Positions 52,164 to 61,835 of a stretch of DNA of 64,000 nucleotides are shown here, piece by piece. This DNA is from FEB-25 sp963726315 (GTDB lineage Bacteria > Chloroflexota > Anaerolineae > Anaerolineales > UBA4823). How positions within the stretch are numbered: the stretch's first letter is position 1; every line of letters begins with the position of its first letter. Below the pieces are notes generated by a model. The model was not told the origin of the DNA. It saw nothing but the letters and a program-made list of their open reading frames with translations, and ran no database searches. Both the position numbers and the translations under genes were made by a program. The DNA lies in assembly GCA_963726315.1 (NCBI GenBank), contig CAVSBZ010000007.1:930001-994000 (forward strand), given 5' to 3'.

Positions 52164-52826
52164 ATGGTTCTTTCACGTATAGGAGTATTGATACTAGCGT
52201 ACCTGGTTGGGTCAATCCCATTTGGACTGATCATTGTAAAGCTTTCGACTGGTAAGGACATCCGCTCTGTAGAGAGTGGGAGGACTGGCGGGACGAACGC
52301 CATGCGGGCAGCAGGTGTATGGGCAGGTGTGGCCACGGCGATACTTGATACGCTCAAAGGGGTAAGCGCAGTTTTTTTTAGTCACTTGTTAATACCCGGA
52401 AGCCACATTTGGATGGACGTGCTTGCTCCCTTTTTTTCCATAATTGGTCACAATTATTCTGCCTTCCTCATAGAGCGCACTGAGACAGGGTGGTTGCGTT
52501 TTCGCGGAGGTGCAGGAGGAGCGACTTGCCTTGGGGGGTCGATTGGGTTATGGTACCCAAGCGTATTTATTATCCTGCCAATTTGCGGCTTGATCTATTA
52601 TTTCGGGGGATATGCATCCATCACAACCCTCAGCGTAGCGCTGGTCTCCACGGTAGTTTTTGCTTTTCGAGCCTGGTTGGGTCTCAATCCATGGCAATAT
52701 GCGATTTATGGACTTTTGGCTTTTATGGCATTAGGATGGTCTCTACGACCAAATATCAAACGGTTGATCGACGGCAATGAACGCGTAGTCGGTCTTCGAG
52801 CGAAAAAGCAAAAAGCGGTCCAGTGA
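52164..52826 (+). CDS. plsY: Acyl-phosphate:glycerol-3-phosphate acyltransferase
   Basis: 220 residues, multi-pass. The PlsY motifs are present: YLVGSIPFGLII at the N-terminus, SGRTGGTNAMRAAG (motif 1 with Ser/Gly/Asn), and GHNYSAFL with FRGGAGGATCLG in the middle. PlsY makes lysophosphatidic acid from acyl-phosphate, the first step of bacterial membrane lipid synthesis. ATG at 52164 is preferred; a TTG at 52152 is too close to the AGGAGA site, though that site is somewhat far from the ATG. Confidence 0.93.
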   Translation: MVLSRIGVLILAYLVGSIPFGLIIVKLSTGKDIRSVESGRTGGTNAMRAAGVWAGVATAILDTLKGVSAVFFSHLLIPGSHIWMDVLAPFFSIIGHNYSAFLIERTETGWLRFRGGAGGATCLGGSIGLWYPSVFIILPICGLIYYFGGYASITTLSVALVSTVVFAFRAWLGLNPWQYAIYGLLAFMALGWSLRPNIKRLIDGNERVVGLRAKKQKAVQ

Positions 52827-52833
52827 ATGCTGC

Positions 52834-53724
52834 TTAATTATCCTCGTCGTCGTCGATAAACTCTTCACTTTCATTAGCCAGTCCATCTTTTGGCAGCTCG
52901 CCATACATCTGATAATACAAGGCGCGCAGGTTGCGACGATGGAGCTCCTCTGCTAAACCGCCGATAAGGACGCGGCTTTTACCGCAATCCTCGACTCCAA
53001 TTTCCGCTAAAATCTCCATTGGGTATTTCCGACGGGCGGCTTTTCGGACTGCTTTTCGAAGCGCTGAGAGGTAAGCCAGATTCTCTTTTACCACGCCATC
53101 GATCTCACCCCGCAGGACGATATCTCCATGACCGGGGACGACGTTTTCTAAGCCCATCTTGCTGATTTTCTTCAACGAAGCTACAGTGTCGTCAATATTT
53201 CCATCAACGATGTAGGGAAGCGCCATAAAGGCATCGCCAGCGTATAAAACCCGGTCTTCCTCAACCAGGACACCAATATTATCATCGCATGGACCCGGCA
53301 AAGGGAACATCGATAAGGTTTTCTTCCCGACCCGCAGAATCAGGTAGCTCTCCTCAAAAGTGAGCTGGGGCAAGACAATCTTTACCCTACGGAAAGCTGG
53401 ATTTTGTTTGCGGGCTTCAACCAGGGATTGCTGCCCTTTTACCGCCAGCTGTTTGCGGCTAAGGGTATGAGAGATGATCGTGGCACCGGGGAAAAAGCAA
53501 TTTCCCCAGGCATGATCGGCATGGTAGTGTGTATCTACAACATACCTGACCGGGAGATTAAGTTCTTGCTCGATAAAATCCCTGATCTGAAGCGTTTCAT
53601 CAGGGATGGCGAGGGTATCAATGACAACCGCCCAATTCGGACCAATTACAGCTCCAGCAGTCACTTGAGCATAAACATCGCTTTGGAAATAATAGACGTT
53701 ATCTGCAACACGCTCACGCTGCAT
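52834..53724 (-). CDS. Metallo-beta-lactamase-fold hydrolase
   Basis: 296 residues. The metal motif is THYHADHAWGN (H-x-H-x-D-H), with LFPLPGPCDDNIGV and YAGDAFMALPY, and PGHGDIV as a further His. Fold members hydrolyse thioesters, lactones or phosphodiesters. C-terminal ~100 residues are helical with an acidic end (ESEEFIDDDEDN). Convergent with plsY, seven bases between stops. Substrate unknown. Confidence 0.88.
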   Translation of the reverse strand: MQRERVADNVYYFQSDVYAQVTAGAVIGPNWAVVIDTLAIPDETLQIRDFIEQELNLPVRYVVDTHYHADHAWGNCFFPGATIISHTLSRKQLAVKGQQSLVEARKQNPAFRRVKIVLPQLTFEESYLILRVGKKTLSMFPLPGPCDDNIGVLVEEDRVLYAGDAFMALPYIVDGNIDDTVASLKKISKMGLENVVPGHGDIVLRGEIDGVVKENLAYLSALRKAVRKAARRKYPMEILAEIGVEDCGKSRVLIGGLAEELHRRNLRALYYQMYGELPKDGLANESEEFIDDDEDN

Positions 53725-53895
53725 TTTTTACCAATCCTGAAAGACTAGTTTAGTTATTTCACCCTCTACAATTAATAAGAAGAGGTGTTGAGAGATAGAT
53801 ATCAATATCCACAACGTGCTGTAGGATAGCACAAATTAAACCTAAAAGTCAAGTCTATTTGTCATGATTTCCCAGGTAAATTCCTTTAATGTTCA

Positions 53896-53924
53896 TTGAC
53901 CGCACCTCGAATAATGAGTATAAT
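53896..53924 (+). promoter_or_regulatory. Sigma-70 promoter of valS
   Basis: TTGACC (53896-53901), exactly 17 bases, TATAAT (53919-53924). Transcription should start near 53931, just before the T-box leader. Confidence 0.85.
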
Positions 53925-53934
53925 CGGGGAAATT

Positions 53935-54214
53935 TATAACCCGATGTAAACCGGGAGGAGTAGGTGGTTGATACGCTGTTAGAGAGTGTGAGGTCATTGG
54001 CTGAAAACCTTACTCGGCAAGTCCCACTGAATGTCGCCTGGTAGTCATGTCGAAGAAAATGCCAAATTAAGCACGAGTAGACCGACACGGGAGTGCCCGT
54101 TACAGCGCAACCTGATGATAGTCAGGGTGAGTGCACCAGGATTGACTGGTGAATTGAGGTGGTACCGCGAAGGAAATTCCTTTCGTCCTCATGTGGATGA
54201 AGGAATTTTTGTTT
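53935..54214 (+). promoter_or_regulatory. T-box riboswitch (valine) controlling valS
   Basis: Stem I begins around GGAGGAGTAGGTGG, with GAGAG and GGCTGAAAACC as apical and AG-bulge motifs. A GAATGTCGC segment gives GTC (54033-54035) as the likely valine specifier. The T-box proper, AGGTGGTACCGCG, is at 54157-54169. A terminator follows: ATTCCTT (54176-54182) with AAGGAAT (54200-54206), inner CGTCC/GGATG pairs, then TTTTTGTTT. Uncharged tRNA-Val would bind the specifier and the T-box bulge and favour the antiterminator. The whole 53725-54242 gap is otherwise non-coding. Confidence 0.92.
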
Positions 54215-54242
54215 AATGTGTCAGACATAGAAGGAGGTAGAA

Positions 54243-56948
54243 ATGGCTACGCTTGATTTACCGAAGGCATACGACTTTATGTCCACCGAAGGAAGAATTT
54301 ACAAATGGTGGGAAGAGAAAGGCTATTTTCAGCCGGTTAATGATCCGAATCGTCCGGGCTTTGACCCGAACCGTAAACCCTATGTGATCTCGATCCCGCC
54401 GCCCAACATCACCGGTGAGCTGCATCTGGGTTCGGCGCTCTTTGTTTCGCTGGAGGACCTGATGATTCGCTACCACCGGATGAAGGGAGACCCTGCTTTG
54501 TGGGTACCCGGATCGGACCACGCTGGTATAGCTACTCAAATGCAAGTAGAGAAGGCACTTCGGCGGGAGGGTCTCAGCCGCGAGCAGATCGGACGTGAGG
54601 AGTTCCTGAAGCGCACCTGGGCGTGGAAAGAGAAATACGGTGGCATTATCACGGACCAGATTCGCCGGCTGGGTGCATCTTGTGATTGGAACAGAGAACG
54701 CTTCACATTGGATGAAGGACTCTCTCGTGCAGTGCGTGAAGCCTTTGTACGCCTCTACGATAAAGGTCTGATCTACCGCGGACCACGGCTGATCAATTGG
54801 TCGCCAGGACTCAAGACAGCAGTCTCAGACCTGGAGGTGGAATACTCGGAAGAACCTGGAAAGCTGTATTTCTTCAAGTACATGTTAGCCGGTTCGACCG
54901 GTGAATATATCCCGGTAGCCACCACCCGACCTGAGACCATCCTAGGTGATACTGCTGTGGCAGTGCACCCGGAAGATGGGAGATATCAGAAGTATATAGG
55001 CAAGAAAGTGATCGTACCTATGCTTGGAAGAGAAATCCCGGTGATCGCGGATGTATATGTGGACCGAGAATTCGGTACTGGTGCATTAAAGATCACACCC
55101 GGTCATGACCCGAATGATTACCAAATAGGACAAAAACATGGGCTGGAAATTATCTCAATCCTGGATACATTGGCCAGAATTAATGTAAATGGTGGACCAT
55201 ACCAGGGACTGGACCGCTTCGATTGCCGGCAGAAGATCTGGGAAGATATGCGGGAAGCGGGTCTAGTGATCAAAGAGCAAGACTATACGCTCAATGTCCC
55301 ACGCTCACAGAGAGGGGGTGAGATCATCGAGCCAATGATATCCACCCAATGGTTCGTGCGGATGGAAACATTAGCCCAACCTGCTATCGAAGCCGTGCGC
55401 TCAGGCAGGATTCGCATCGTGCCAGAGCACTTCACCAAGGTATATTACAATTGGCTGGAGAATATCCAGGATTGGTGCATCTCTCGCCAGCTATGGTGGG
55501 GTCACCGCATACCCGTGTGGACCTGTAAAGCGTGCGGAGGGCTGACTGTGACGAAGGAAGATCCGACAGAATGCGCCCACTGCGGGAGTCAAGATATTGT
55601 TCAAGACCCAGATGTGTTGGATACGTGGTTCTCGTCTGGATTATGGCCATTCTCAACATTAGGCTGGCCGGAAGTGACTCCGGATTATCAATACTTTTAT
55701 CCGACCACGATGATGGAAACGGGGTACGATCTTCTGTTTTTCTGGGTGGCGAGGATGATCATATTTGGCTTAGAGTTCACTGGAAATATTCCTTTCAATC
55801 AGGTGTACCTTCATGGTCTAATCCGGGATGAACACGGGAAGAAGATGGGCAAGTCGAATGATAATGTCATAGACCCATTGCTCATAATGGATGAAATGGG
55901 TACTGATGCGCTGCGCTTTACACTCCTGGTAGGCTCAACGCCTGGCAAAGACTCAAACTTGAACCCAAAACAGGCGGAGCCGAGCCGGAATTTCGTCAAT
56001 AAGGTATGGAATGCCAGCCGTTTCATCATGGCTAACCTGGCTAAGGTTGAAACGCCGACAAGTGATGAGCCTCTATGGACACTGGCTGACTCGTGGATAT
56101 GGGCACACGTGCAGGAGCTGGTGCGTAATTCAGAACGGCTATTCCAGACTTACCAATATGGTGAAGCCGGAAGGCAGATCTACGATTTCTTCTGGAGCGA
56201 GTTTGCTGACTGGTATATCGAGGCGGCGAAGATCCAGCTGGCAGAGGGGGGTAGCCGTGCCTACTATACCGCTCAGACTCTCGCTCGAGTACTTGACTTA
56301 TGTTTGCGGTTGCTGCATCCTTTCATCCCATTTGTAACGGAGGAGGTGTGGGGCAATTTGAAGAAGGCGCTGTTGGATTCTCCGCTGTCTGGTGTGGCGT
56401 CTGAGTGGGGTGATGGATTAATCATCGCCGCCTGGCCTGAACCACGCCAAAAGGAAGCTTGGGAAGATACCTGTGTGAGCGATTTCAACCTGGTGCAAGA
56501 TACGGTACGGTCGATACGAAATATCCGGGCAGAAAAGAATGTGAAACCTGGGAAGCGTATCCCGGCATTGCTTTCGGCGGGTGAAAAGACCGATTTGTTC
56601 CGCCAACAAAAAGCCGCCATCAGTGCATTGGCGCAGCTTGATACCGAGAAGTTCGAGATTTCTACAAGCCTGCCTCCCAAGCAAGAAAACCAGGTGGCGA
56701 TCGCCATCGGCGTGGTGGAAATCTACCTGCCGCTCGAAGGTCTGGTGGACACGGCTGAAGAGCGGGAAAGGATCACGAAAGCGTTGAGCGAAGCTGAAAG
56801 CCAGGCTGCACGGCTGGAAAAGCTGCTGGCGGGATCGTTTGCTGAAAGAGCGCCGGCAGATCTCGTCCAGAAGGAGAAGGAGAAACTAGCGGGCTACCTG
56901 GAGACTGTGGCAAAATTGCGCAACCAGCTTGAAAATTTGGAGAAGTAG
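54243..56948 (+). CDS. valS: Valyl-tRNA synthetase
   Basis: 901 residues, class I. The HIGH-type motif is PPPNITGELHLGSAL, the editing domain contains TTRPETILGDTAVAVHP, and the KMSKS motif is spelled GKKMGKSNDNVID (Gly in place of the first Ser). The C-terminal ~65 residues form the ValRS coiled coil (EERERITKALSEAESQAARL). The insert with four cysteines (CKACGG, CAHCGS) is a zinc-binding element. It charges tRNA-Val and edits Thr. Translation follows AAGGAGG eight bases before the ATG. Confidence 0.97.
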   Translation: MATLDLPKAYDFMSTEGRIYKWWEEKGYFQPVNDPNRPGFDPNRKPYVISIPPPNITGELHLGSALFVSLEDLMIRYHRMKGDPALWVPGSDHAGIATQMQVEKALRREGLSREQIGREEFLKRTWAWKEKYGGIITDQIRRLGASCDWNRERFTLDEGLSRAVREAFVRLYDKGLIYRGPRLINWSPGLKTAVSDLEVEYSEEPGKLYFFKYMLAGSTGEYIPVATTRPETILGDTAVAVHPEDGRYQKYIGKKVIVPMLGREIPVIADVYVDREFGTGALKITPGHDPNDYQIGQKHGLEIISILDTLARINVNGGPYQGLDRFDCRQKIWEDMREAGLVIKEQDYTLNVPRSQRGGEIIEPMISTQWFVRMETLAQPAIEAVRSGRIRIVPEHFTKVYYNWLENIQDWCISRQLWWGHRIPVWTCKACGGLTVTKEDPTECAHCGSQDIVQDPDVLDTWFSSGLWPFSTLGWPEVTPDYQYFYPTTMMETGYDLLFFWVARMIIFGLEFTGNIPFNQVYLHGLIRDEHGKKMGKSNDNVIDPLLIMDEMGTDALRFTLLVGSTPGKDSNLNPKQAEPSRNFVNKVWNASRFIMANLAKVETPTSDEPLWTLADSWIWAHVQELVRNSERLFQTYQYGEAGRQIYDFFWSEFADWYIEAAKIQLAEGGSRAYYTAQTLARVLDLCLRLLHPFIPFVTEEVWGNLKKALLDSPLSGVASEWGDGLIIAAWPEPRQKEAWEDTCVSDFNLVQDTVRSIRNIRAEKNVKPGKRIPALLSAGEKTDLFRQQKAAISALAQLDTEKFEISTSLPPKQENQVAIAIGVVEIYLPLEGLVDTAEERERITKALSEAESQAARLEKLLAGSFAERAPADLVQKEKEKLAGYLETVAKLRNQLENLEK

Positions 56949-57191
56949 AGGACGATAGAAGCGTATTTGTTTTCAAAAAAAATAAATCGAAACAAATCTT
57001 CGACAACTTGCAGCTACCTTATTCGTTTCTGCATAAAAACGACGAGGAACGAATGTGATTTAATGTCGAAGAGTGGGAACGCGGATACGTTGGGACGCCT
57101 AGCTTTTGAACACCGACACGTTGCAACGATTGTTGGGCAGAATGAAGGACGGATATTAAAACCAGCAGACAGAAGCCAGCCACGCCAATAT

Positions 57192-58631
57192 GTAATTACT
57201 CACCCCTCCTCAAAATTCGCGAAATCTGGTAAGATGCGCGTGTGAGTAAAACAGACTTCGAAACGCTAACGAAAGATGAATTAATCGAGCTGATATTAGC
57301 GCAATACGAACAACTGACTAAACTTCAAGCAGACTATGAAGCCTTGAAGCTGAAGTTTGAGAAGAACCAAAAGCCGCCCACGTCTTCAAAGAACTCCTCC
57401 CAACCACCCTCGCGTGACCAAAAAGGAAACGTACCATCAGGACGACGAAGGCATCGGCATGGACCACCGGTTGGGCATGAAAAGCATGTGCGTAAATATG
57501 TGGCACAGCCCGATCACACCATTGAGCTGCGTACGAAGGCATGTTGTAAATGTCACACCGACCTGAGCAGTGAAGCGGGTCGATTGGTCAATGTGAACCA
57601 GATCACCGAGTTACCTCAAGCACCTGCCCAGGTGATTGAAGTACGGCAGTACGCCGTGACCTGTCCTGAGTGCGGTGCATCTGAAGTTGAAGGTTCACCG
57701 GCTGGGTTGGAGATGCACCGTGCATTCGGAAGTCGGCTGGAAGCAACGGTGGTGTATTATCGCCAGGAGCAGCACATGAGCTATGTCCGCACTCAAAAGG
57801 CAATGCTCGACCTGCATCAGGTTGAGATCAGCCAGGGTGGGATCGATGAGATCATGAAACGTGCTGGAAAGTGGGCAATAGGCAAGCTCGGCCAGATCCA
57901 GGACAGTGTTCGCCACAGCCAGGTGGTTCATTGTGATGAAACCACCAACCGGATCAACGGAGCCAATGCTTGGGAATGGGTTTTTTGCACACTGACAAGT
58001 GTTTTGCATGTGATCCGTCGTGACCGAAGTGCGGAAGTGATCCGGGGTGTCATGCACGATTTACCGGCGGAAGTATGGGTGAGCGACTGTTATGGGGGAC
58101 AGTTGAAAGCCCCTGCCAGGCAAAGACAGTTATGTATGGCCCATCAATTGCGCGCCTTGCAGCATATTTTGGATGCTCAGCCTCATTTGACCTGGGCCCA
58201 CGCTCTGCGAAAGCTATTTCTACATGCCATCCAAGTTCATCGCCAACGTGACCAGATGACTAGCGCACAATTTGATAAACAAGTAGCTCAGATTGAGCGT
58301 AATTGTGATCGCCTGCTGCACCAAGACTTAGCTCCACCCGAAGCGCAGAGATTACAGCGCCGCTATTTGAAATATCGCTCCTGTCTGTTTGTGTTCTTGC
58401 ATCGCAACGATGTTGAGCCGACAAACAACGTCGCTGAGCGCGCCTTGCGTCACTCGGTTGTGCATCGTAAGGTTACCAATGGATTTCGCTCCAACTGGGG
58501 CACAAACACTTATGCAGCGTTAGCATCGGTCATTGATACAGCTGAATTGGCTGGGGTTCGTGCTTTTGATGCGATCCAAGCTCTTTTCGGTCCGCCTTCA
58601 CTCCCGATTTCCGGTTGCGGTGAGTAATTAC
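57192..58631 (+). mobile_element. IS66-family insertion sequence (single-gene, ISBst12-like)
   Basis: 1440 bases with perfect 13-base terminal inverted repeats, GTAATTACTCACC (57192-57204) and GGTGAGTAATTAC (58619-58631). Each end is flanked by the 8-base target duplication GCCAATAT (57184-57191 and 58632-58639). Eight-base duplications and GTAA ends are IS66 hallmarks. Only the tnpC-type transposase is present, without tnpA and tnpB. The intact ends and duplication point to recent insertion. The 56949-57191 gap before it holds no clear gene. Confidence 0.96.
57242..58627 (+). CDS. IS66-family transposase
   Basis: 461 residues, GTG start. An N-terminal coiled coil (LIELILAQYEQLTKLQADYE) is followed by a linker with SSKNSSQPPSRDQKG and a zinc finger (CCKCH and CPECG). 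The DDE catalytic domain has VVHCDETTNRINGANAWEW (Asp), VWVSDCYGG (Asp) and VEPTNNVAERALR (Glu). All key residues are intact, so it is probably active. The stop lies inside the right terminal repeat region. Confidence 0.96.
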   Translation: MSKTDFETLTKDELIELILAQYEQLTKLQADYEALKLKFEKNQKPPTSSKNSSQPPSRDQKGNVPSGRRRHRHGPPVGHEKHVRKYVAQPDHTIELRTKACCKCHTDLSSEAGRLVNVNQITELPQAPAQVIEVRQYAVTCPECGASEVEGSPAGLEMHRAFGSRLEATVVYYRQEQHMSYVRTQKAMLDLHQVEISQGGIDEIMKRAGKWAIGKLGQIQDSVRHSQVVHCDETTNRINGANAWEWVFCTLTSVLHVIRRDRSAEVIRGVMHDLPAEVWVSDCYGGQLKAPARQRQLCMAHQLRALQHILDAQPHLTWAHALRKLFLHAIQVHRQRDQMTSAQFDKQVAQIERNCDRLLHQDLAPPEAQRLQRRYLKYRSCLFVFLHRNDVEPTNNVAERALRHSVVHRKVTNGFRSNWGTNTYAALASVIDTAELAGVRAFDAIQALFGPPSLPISGCGE

Positions 58632-58757
58632 GCCAATATTATAGCACAAATGTTCTAGTTGTCAAGTAGCAATCTTCTTAGGTTCGGACGAAAGTTCGGA
58701 CAGCGGATATTTTTGGGTATTTTTATGGGGTCTCGTCCTTTTAAAACCATCGAGTGC

Positions 58758-58800
58758 AGATTGCCACAGCGCAAGAAAAACACTTGCGCTTCGCAATGAC
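58758..58800. repeat. Dispersed inverted repeat of the GTCATTGCGA type
   Basis: AGATTGCCACAGCGCAAG, a short loop, then CTTGCGCTTCGCAATGAC form an imperfect palindrome of a type scattered through many bacterial genomes. The 58640-59199 stretch around it shows only short direct repeats (GTTCGGAC twice, GTCCGATG twice) and no gene. Confidence 0.65.
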
Positions 58801-59199
58801 GAGATTATTTGTAGCCTTGTCCGATGTTTTGTCCGATGGTCATGCAATTTATTAGGGGGAGTATGAATGGGAAAATCATGTCACACTTTCTCAGTAAGAG
58901 GGGTATCGGACTAACTCAACTCCGCTGGGAAGGACAGACACAGACGCATTTTAGGCTGAAAATTGGTTATTAACTAATATAGCAAAATAAACCCGCCAAG
59001 TTCGTAATTTAGGCCTATGTATATCATTATCTACTAAAGATTCGGTATACAGATAATCAAACAATTAAAAACCCTGCACTGCTCCTACAAAAGTCTCGAA
59101 ATACCACTAGCCAATCGTAGCTCGCAGAAAAATGCCTCTCCCAGTCGCCATCGTCAAAATTAGAGGCGCCCTTCGGTTCTCGTGTGACTGTGCCGTCCA

Positions 59200-59427
59200 T
59201 TAGGAGTCTGCCGTCCTTTGGAAAAGATATAGGTATTCAGCGAGAAAATCAGCAATCTTGTCAGCTTCCACTGATGATACTTTACTACCGACACCGTTGA
59301 CACCCAACAACTCAAAGCGCTGGTCATCGAGATCGATAGCTTGGCGGATCAATAGCATCGTTGGGGCCCAGTTCCAAGCATTTACTTGTATATCTACACC
59401 TGATAAAGACTTAAGAATAAATGTCAC
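59200..59427 (-). CDS. Small hypothetical protein
   Basis: 75 residues from a GTG with TTAGGAGTG nine bases upstream: MTFILKSLSGVDIQVNAWNW, APTMLLIRQAIDLDDQRFEL, then SSVEADKIADFLAEYLYLFQ. A beta-then-helix layout is likely. No family recognised; the sequence composition is coding-like. Confidence 0.55.
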   Translation of the reverse strand: MTFILKSLSGVDIQVNAWNWAPTMLLIRQAIDLDDQRFELLGVNGVGSKVSSVEADKIADFLAEYLYLFQRTADS

Positions 59428-59538
59428 ACGAGTGCACTCCTAACCCATGTAAATATTCCTTATTATATGTGTAAGATGGCAATTGGGTTATTAAATTCCA
59501 GCAGAAAGGTTGTTTATAGAATACAGTCCTTATCTAAT

Positions 59539-59590
59539 CCGTGATCAACGATCCCGGCTACAAAGACAAGCCCTGGATCATTGATCACGG
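59539..59590. repeat. Large imperfect hairpin 3' of the YprB-like gene
   Basis: CCGTGATCAACGATCC (59539-59554) pairs with GGATCATTGATCACGG (59575-59590), 15 of 16 bases, and an inner GGCT/AGCC extends the stem. The loop-side decamer GGCTACAAAG recurs at 59556, 59589 and 59608, the last overlapping the stop of the next gene. No T run, so a REP-like or RNA-stabilising element is more likely than a terminator. Confidence 0.55.
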
Positions 59591-59609
59591 CTACAAAGGT
59601 GGGAGAGGG

Positions 59610-60845
59610 CTACAAAGGTGCTTGGGATGATATTTTCTTTTGGAGGCGCTGCAGACGGTGTTGGAATTCTGACTTCCAGAGATTGGTTTCTGTGGGAGGG
59701 AAACCAGCAGTCTCGATCACTTCAAGCGCTCGGAGAGTCCATTGAAGGGCATGCTCAAGATCCAAAGCGTGGTGCTCGTAATACTTGGCCAATTCCTCGT
59801 AGGCATAAATCCTATGACGTGAAGCAGCCTGCTCCCATAGGGGAATGGCGGCGAGGTAGTTATTGTTGTGCTTGTGTAGCAAGGCAAGGCGGAGTAATGT
59901 GTCGGTGTGGATGTCTTCAGGTAGGTCAGAGATCAGGCAATGCTCATAGAGCTCAGCGGCTTGCTCACTGTGCCCAAGGTCTTCAAGAAGCCTGGCTACG
60001 GCTGCTAGATCGATGGAGTCAGTGGCTGGCTGCATGAATGGATGCTCAAGCAAAGCAGAAGTATGGTTTAGCAAAGCTGCCATAGAGACTACATCCATGG
60101 CATTATGGTAGAACACGCGCTGGAGCGGGCGGGCGTCACCATCGCGCAGGTAATCAAAATAAATTTGGGGGATCATCCAGCCGGGTATCTCTTCATCGGT
60201 TCGGTTGGCATGCAGGATTTGAACTTCAAGATTCGCTAACGTGCGGCTGGGAAGACGGTCGCGCCACAAGCGGCGGGCTAAATGGAGCAAATCTACATGG
60301 GAAAAAACCCCAAACGGAGACTTCCATCCCTGCATAGTATAGCGAGTTTCCAGTAGGGGGATATCAAATGCTTTTCCGTTGAAGCTCACGATCGTGCGAC
60401 AAGGAGCGATAAAATCCTCGAAGGCAAGGAGCAATGCGGGTTCCTCCAGCGGATCGCGCATGAAAAACTGAGCCAAATGAAAACCGTTAGACGTATAGCG
60501 ACCGGCGCCTACCAGGAAGGCGAAGGTGCCAGTTCCGCCGGCTAAACCGGAGGTTTCAGTATCCAGAAAAACCAGATCCTCAGGATTTTGCTCGGCAATT
60601 TCGACAACCCCAGCCCATTCAGCGATGGTGAAGGGCCTGGTGGAGATACGCAACCCGACCTGCCCGTGAATATAATCGACCGGAAAATCCTGTTCGATCA
60701 GATAGGTGCTGCCATTGCCAGTATCGACAAACCGGCCGGCAACGATATCTTCTACCGGAAAGGTCTTAGCCGGGTGTGGTGATGGCAGGTCTTTGGCACC
60801 GATCTGCACCCCTAAAGATTTGAGACGTTCTGATAACGTAGGCAT
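59610..60845 (-). CDS. YprB-like RNase H-fold exonuclease with TPR-like tail
   Basis: 411 residues. The DEDD-type core begins DLVFLDTETSGLAGGTGTFA (Asp-x-Glu), then DFIAPCRTIVSFNGKAFDIP (Asp) and HNAMDVVSMAALLNH with the final Asp. This matches YprB-type ribonuclease H-like proteins. The C-terminal ~120 residues are helical repeats (EQAAELYEHCLISDLPEDIH, NNYLAAIPLWEQAASRH). Role unknown; the fold suggests nucleic-acid trimming. Confidence 0.88.
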   Translation of the reverse strand: MPTLSERLKSLGVQIGAKDLPSPHPAKTFPVEDIVAGRFVDTGNGSTYLIEQDFPVDYIHGQVGLRISTRPFTIAEWAGVVEIAEQNPEDLVFLDTETSGLAGGTGTFAFLVGAGRYTSNGFHLAQFFMRDPLEEPALLLAFEDFIAPCRTIVSFNGKAFDIPLLETRYTMQGWKSPFGVFSHVDLLHLARRLWRDRLPSRTLANLEVQILHANRTDEEIPGWMIPQIYFDYLRDGDARPLQRVFYHNAMDVVSMAALLNHTSALLEHPFMQPATDSIDLAAVARLLEDLGHSEQAAELYEHCLISDLPEDIHTDTLLRLALLHKHNNNYLAAIPLWEQAASRHRIYAYEELAKYYEHHALDLEHALQWTLRALEVIETAGFPPTETNLWKSEFQHRLQRLQKKISSQAPL

Positions 60846-60998
60846 GACTTATCTCAGCAAGAAAATCAATTCTATCAAAGCATATAATGATAACGCAATA
60901 TCACCAAGTTCAAGCTTATATTATCTTTAATATACGGGGAGTGGCAAGTACTGGGCAATTAATCTTTTTTCGAACAAGGCTTTATATTATTTTAAGTG

Positions 60999-61835
60999 TC
61001 AGGTGGAGACCAAAGTAAACTGAGTGATTTCCGGTGGACAATTAATGCGTATAGGCACGGTAGTACACCCCAAACCACGGTTAGTATATAACCATGCGTT
61101 TTGGACTTTATAAAGGCCAGCGGGGTATTTCTCTCCCAGGTATGGATGAACGAAAGGCGGCCTTCCGGGAATGATCACTTGCCCACCATGAGTGTGACCG
61201 GAAAGCTGGAGCGAAATGCGCGGGTCTCGCAGGGTTTCGTCTGCCAGGTCGGGTTCATGCAGGAGCAGGATGACCGGTGCTCCGGTGGGTGCGTGTTCGA
61301 GAGCAAGCTTCTGGTCGGGATGCCCAGCCCAGCCATCGTCCATGCCTGCCAGGTAAAGAACCGCTTTCCCGACATTAATCGATAGACCTTGATTATATAG
61401 GACAGGCAGTCGAGATGCATCGAAGGCAGCCTGGAGTGCCCGGATATCGAGCCAGTAATCGTGGTTGCCCATCACAGAATAAACTCCATAGCGAGCATTG
61501 AGTTTGGCAAGCAGTGGGGTAATTTCATAAACAGCTTCATGGACGCGCCACACATAGTCACCGGTCAGGACAACCAGATCAGGCAGCAGCTGATTCGCCA
61601 TAGCCACGGATTTTCGAACAAGGCTCGGTTGGGTATAGGGCTTGAGGTGGATATCCGTCATTTGCACGATGGTAAAGCCTTCCAGTGCCGGGTGCAGACC
61701 GCGAATCGGAAATAAGACTTTTTCGACAACCGGGTGTTGAGATTCGTCCACCAGGTGCAATCCACCTGCGATGGTAACCAGACTTGCGAGTGTGATTCCC
61801 CCAACTTTTAGGAAATTTCGACGACTAAGCGGCAT
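60999..61835 (-). CDS. Tat-exported metallophosphoesterase (YkuE-like)
   Basis: 278 residues. The twin-arginine signal MPLSRRNFLKVGGITLASLV is at the N-terminus. Calcineurin-type metal motifs follow: MTDIHLKPYT, LTGDYVW, MGNHDYW, LLHEPDLAD and SGHTHGGQV. YkuE-type enzymes hydrolyse UDP-sugar or phospholipid phosphoesters outside the membrane. The export signal places it at the cell surface. Confidence 0.92.
   Translation of the reverse strand: MPLSRRNFLKVGGITLASLVTIAGGLHLVDESQHPVVEKVLFPIRGLHPALEGFTIVQMTDIHLKPYTQPSLVRKSVAMANQLLPDLVVLTGDYVWRVHEAVYEITPLLAKLNARYGVYSVMGNHDYWLDIRALQAAFDASRLPVLYNQGLSINVGKAVLYLAGMDDGWAGHPDQKLALEHAPTGAPVILLLHEPDLADETLRDPRISLQLSGHTHGGQVIIPGRPPFVHPYLGEKYPAGLYKVQNAWLYTNRGLGCTTVPIRINCPPEITQFTLVST

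Noticed and set aside
56967..57245. A 92-codon frame before the IS66 transposase
   Set aside because: Crosses the insertion sequence end and target duplication, so it cannot be a conserved gene; composition is not coding-like.
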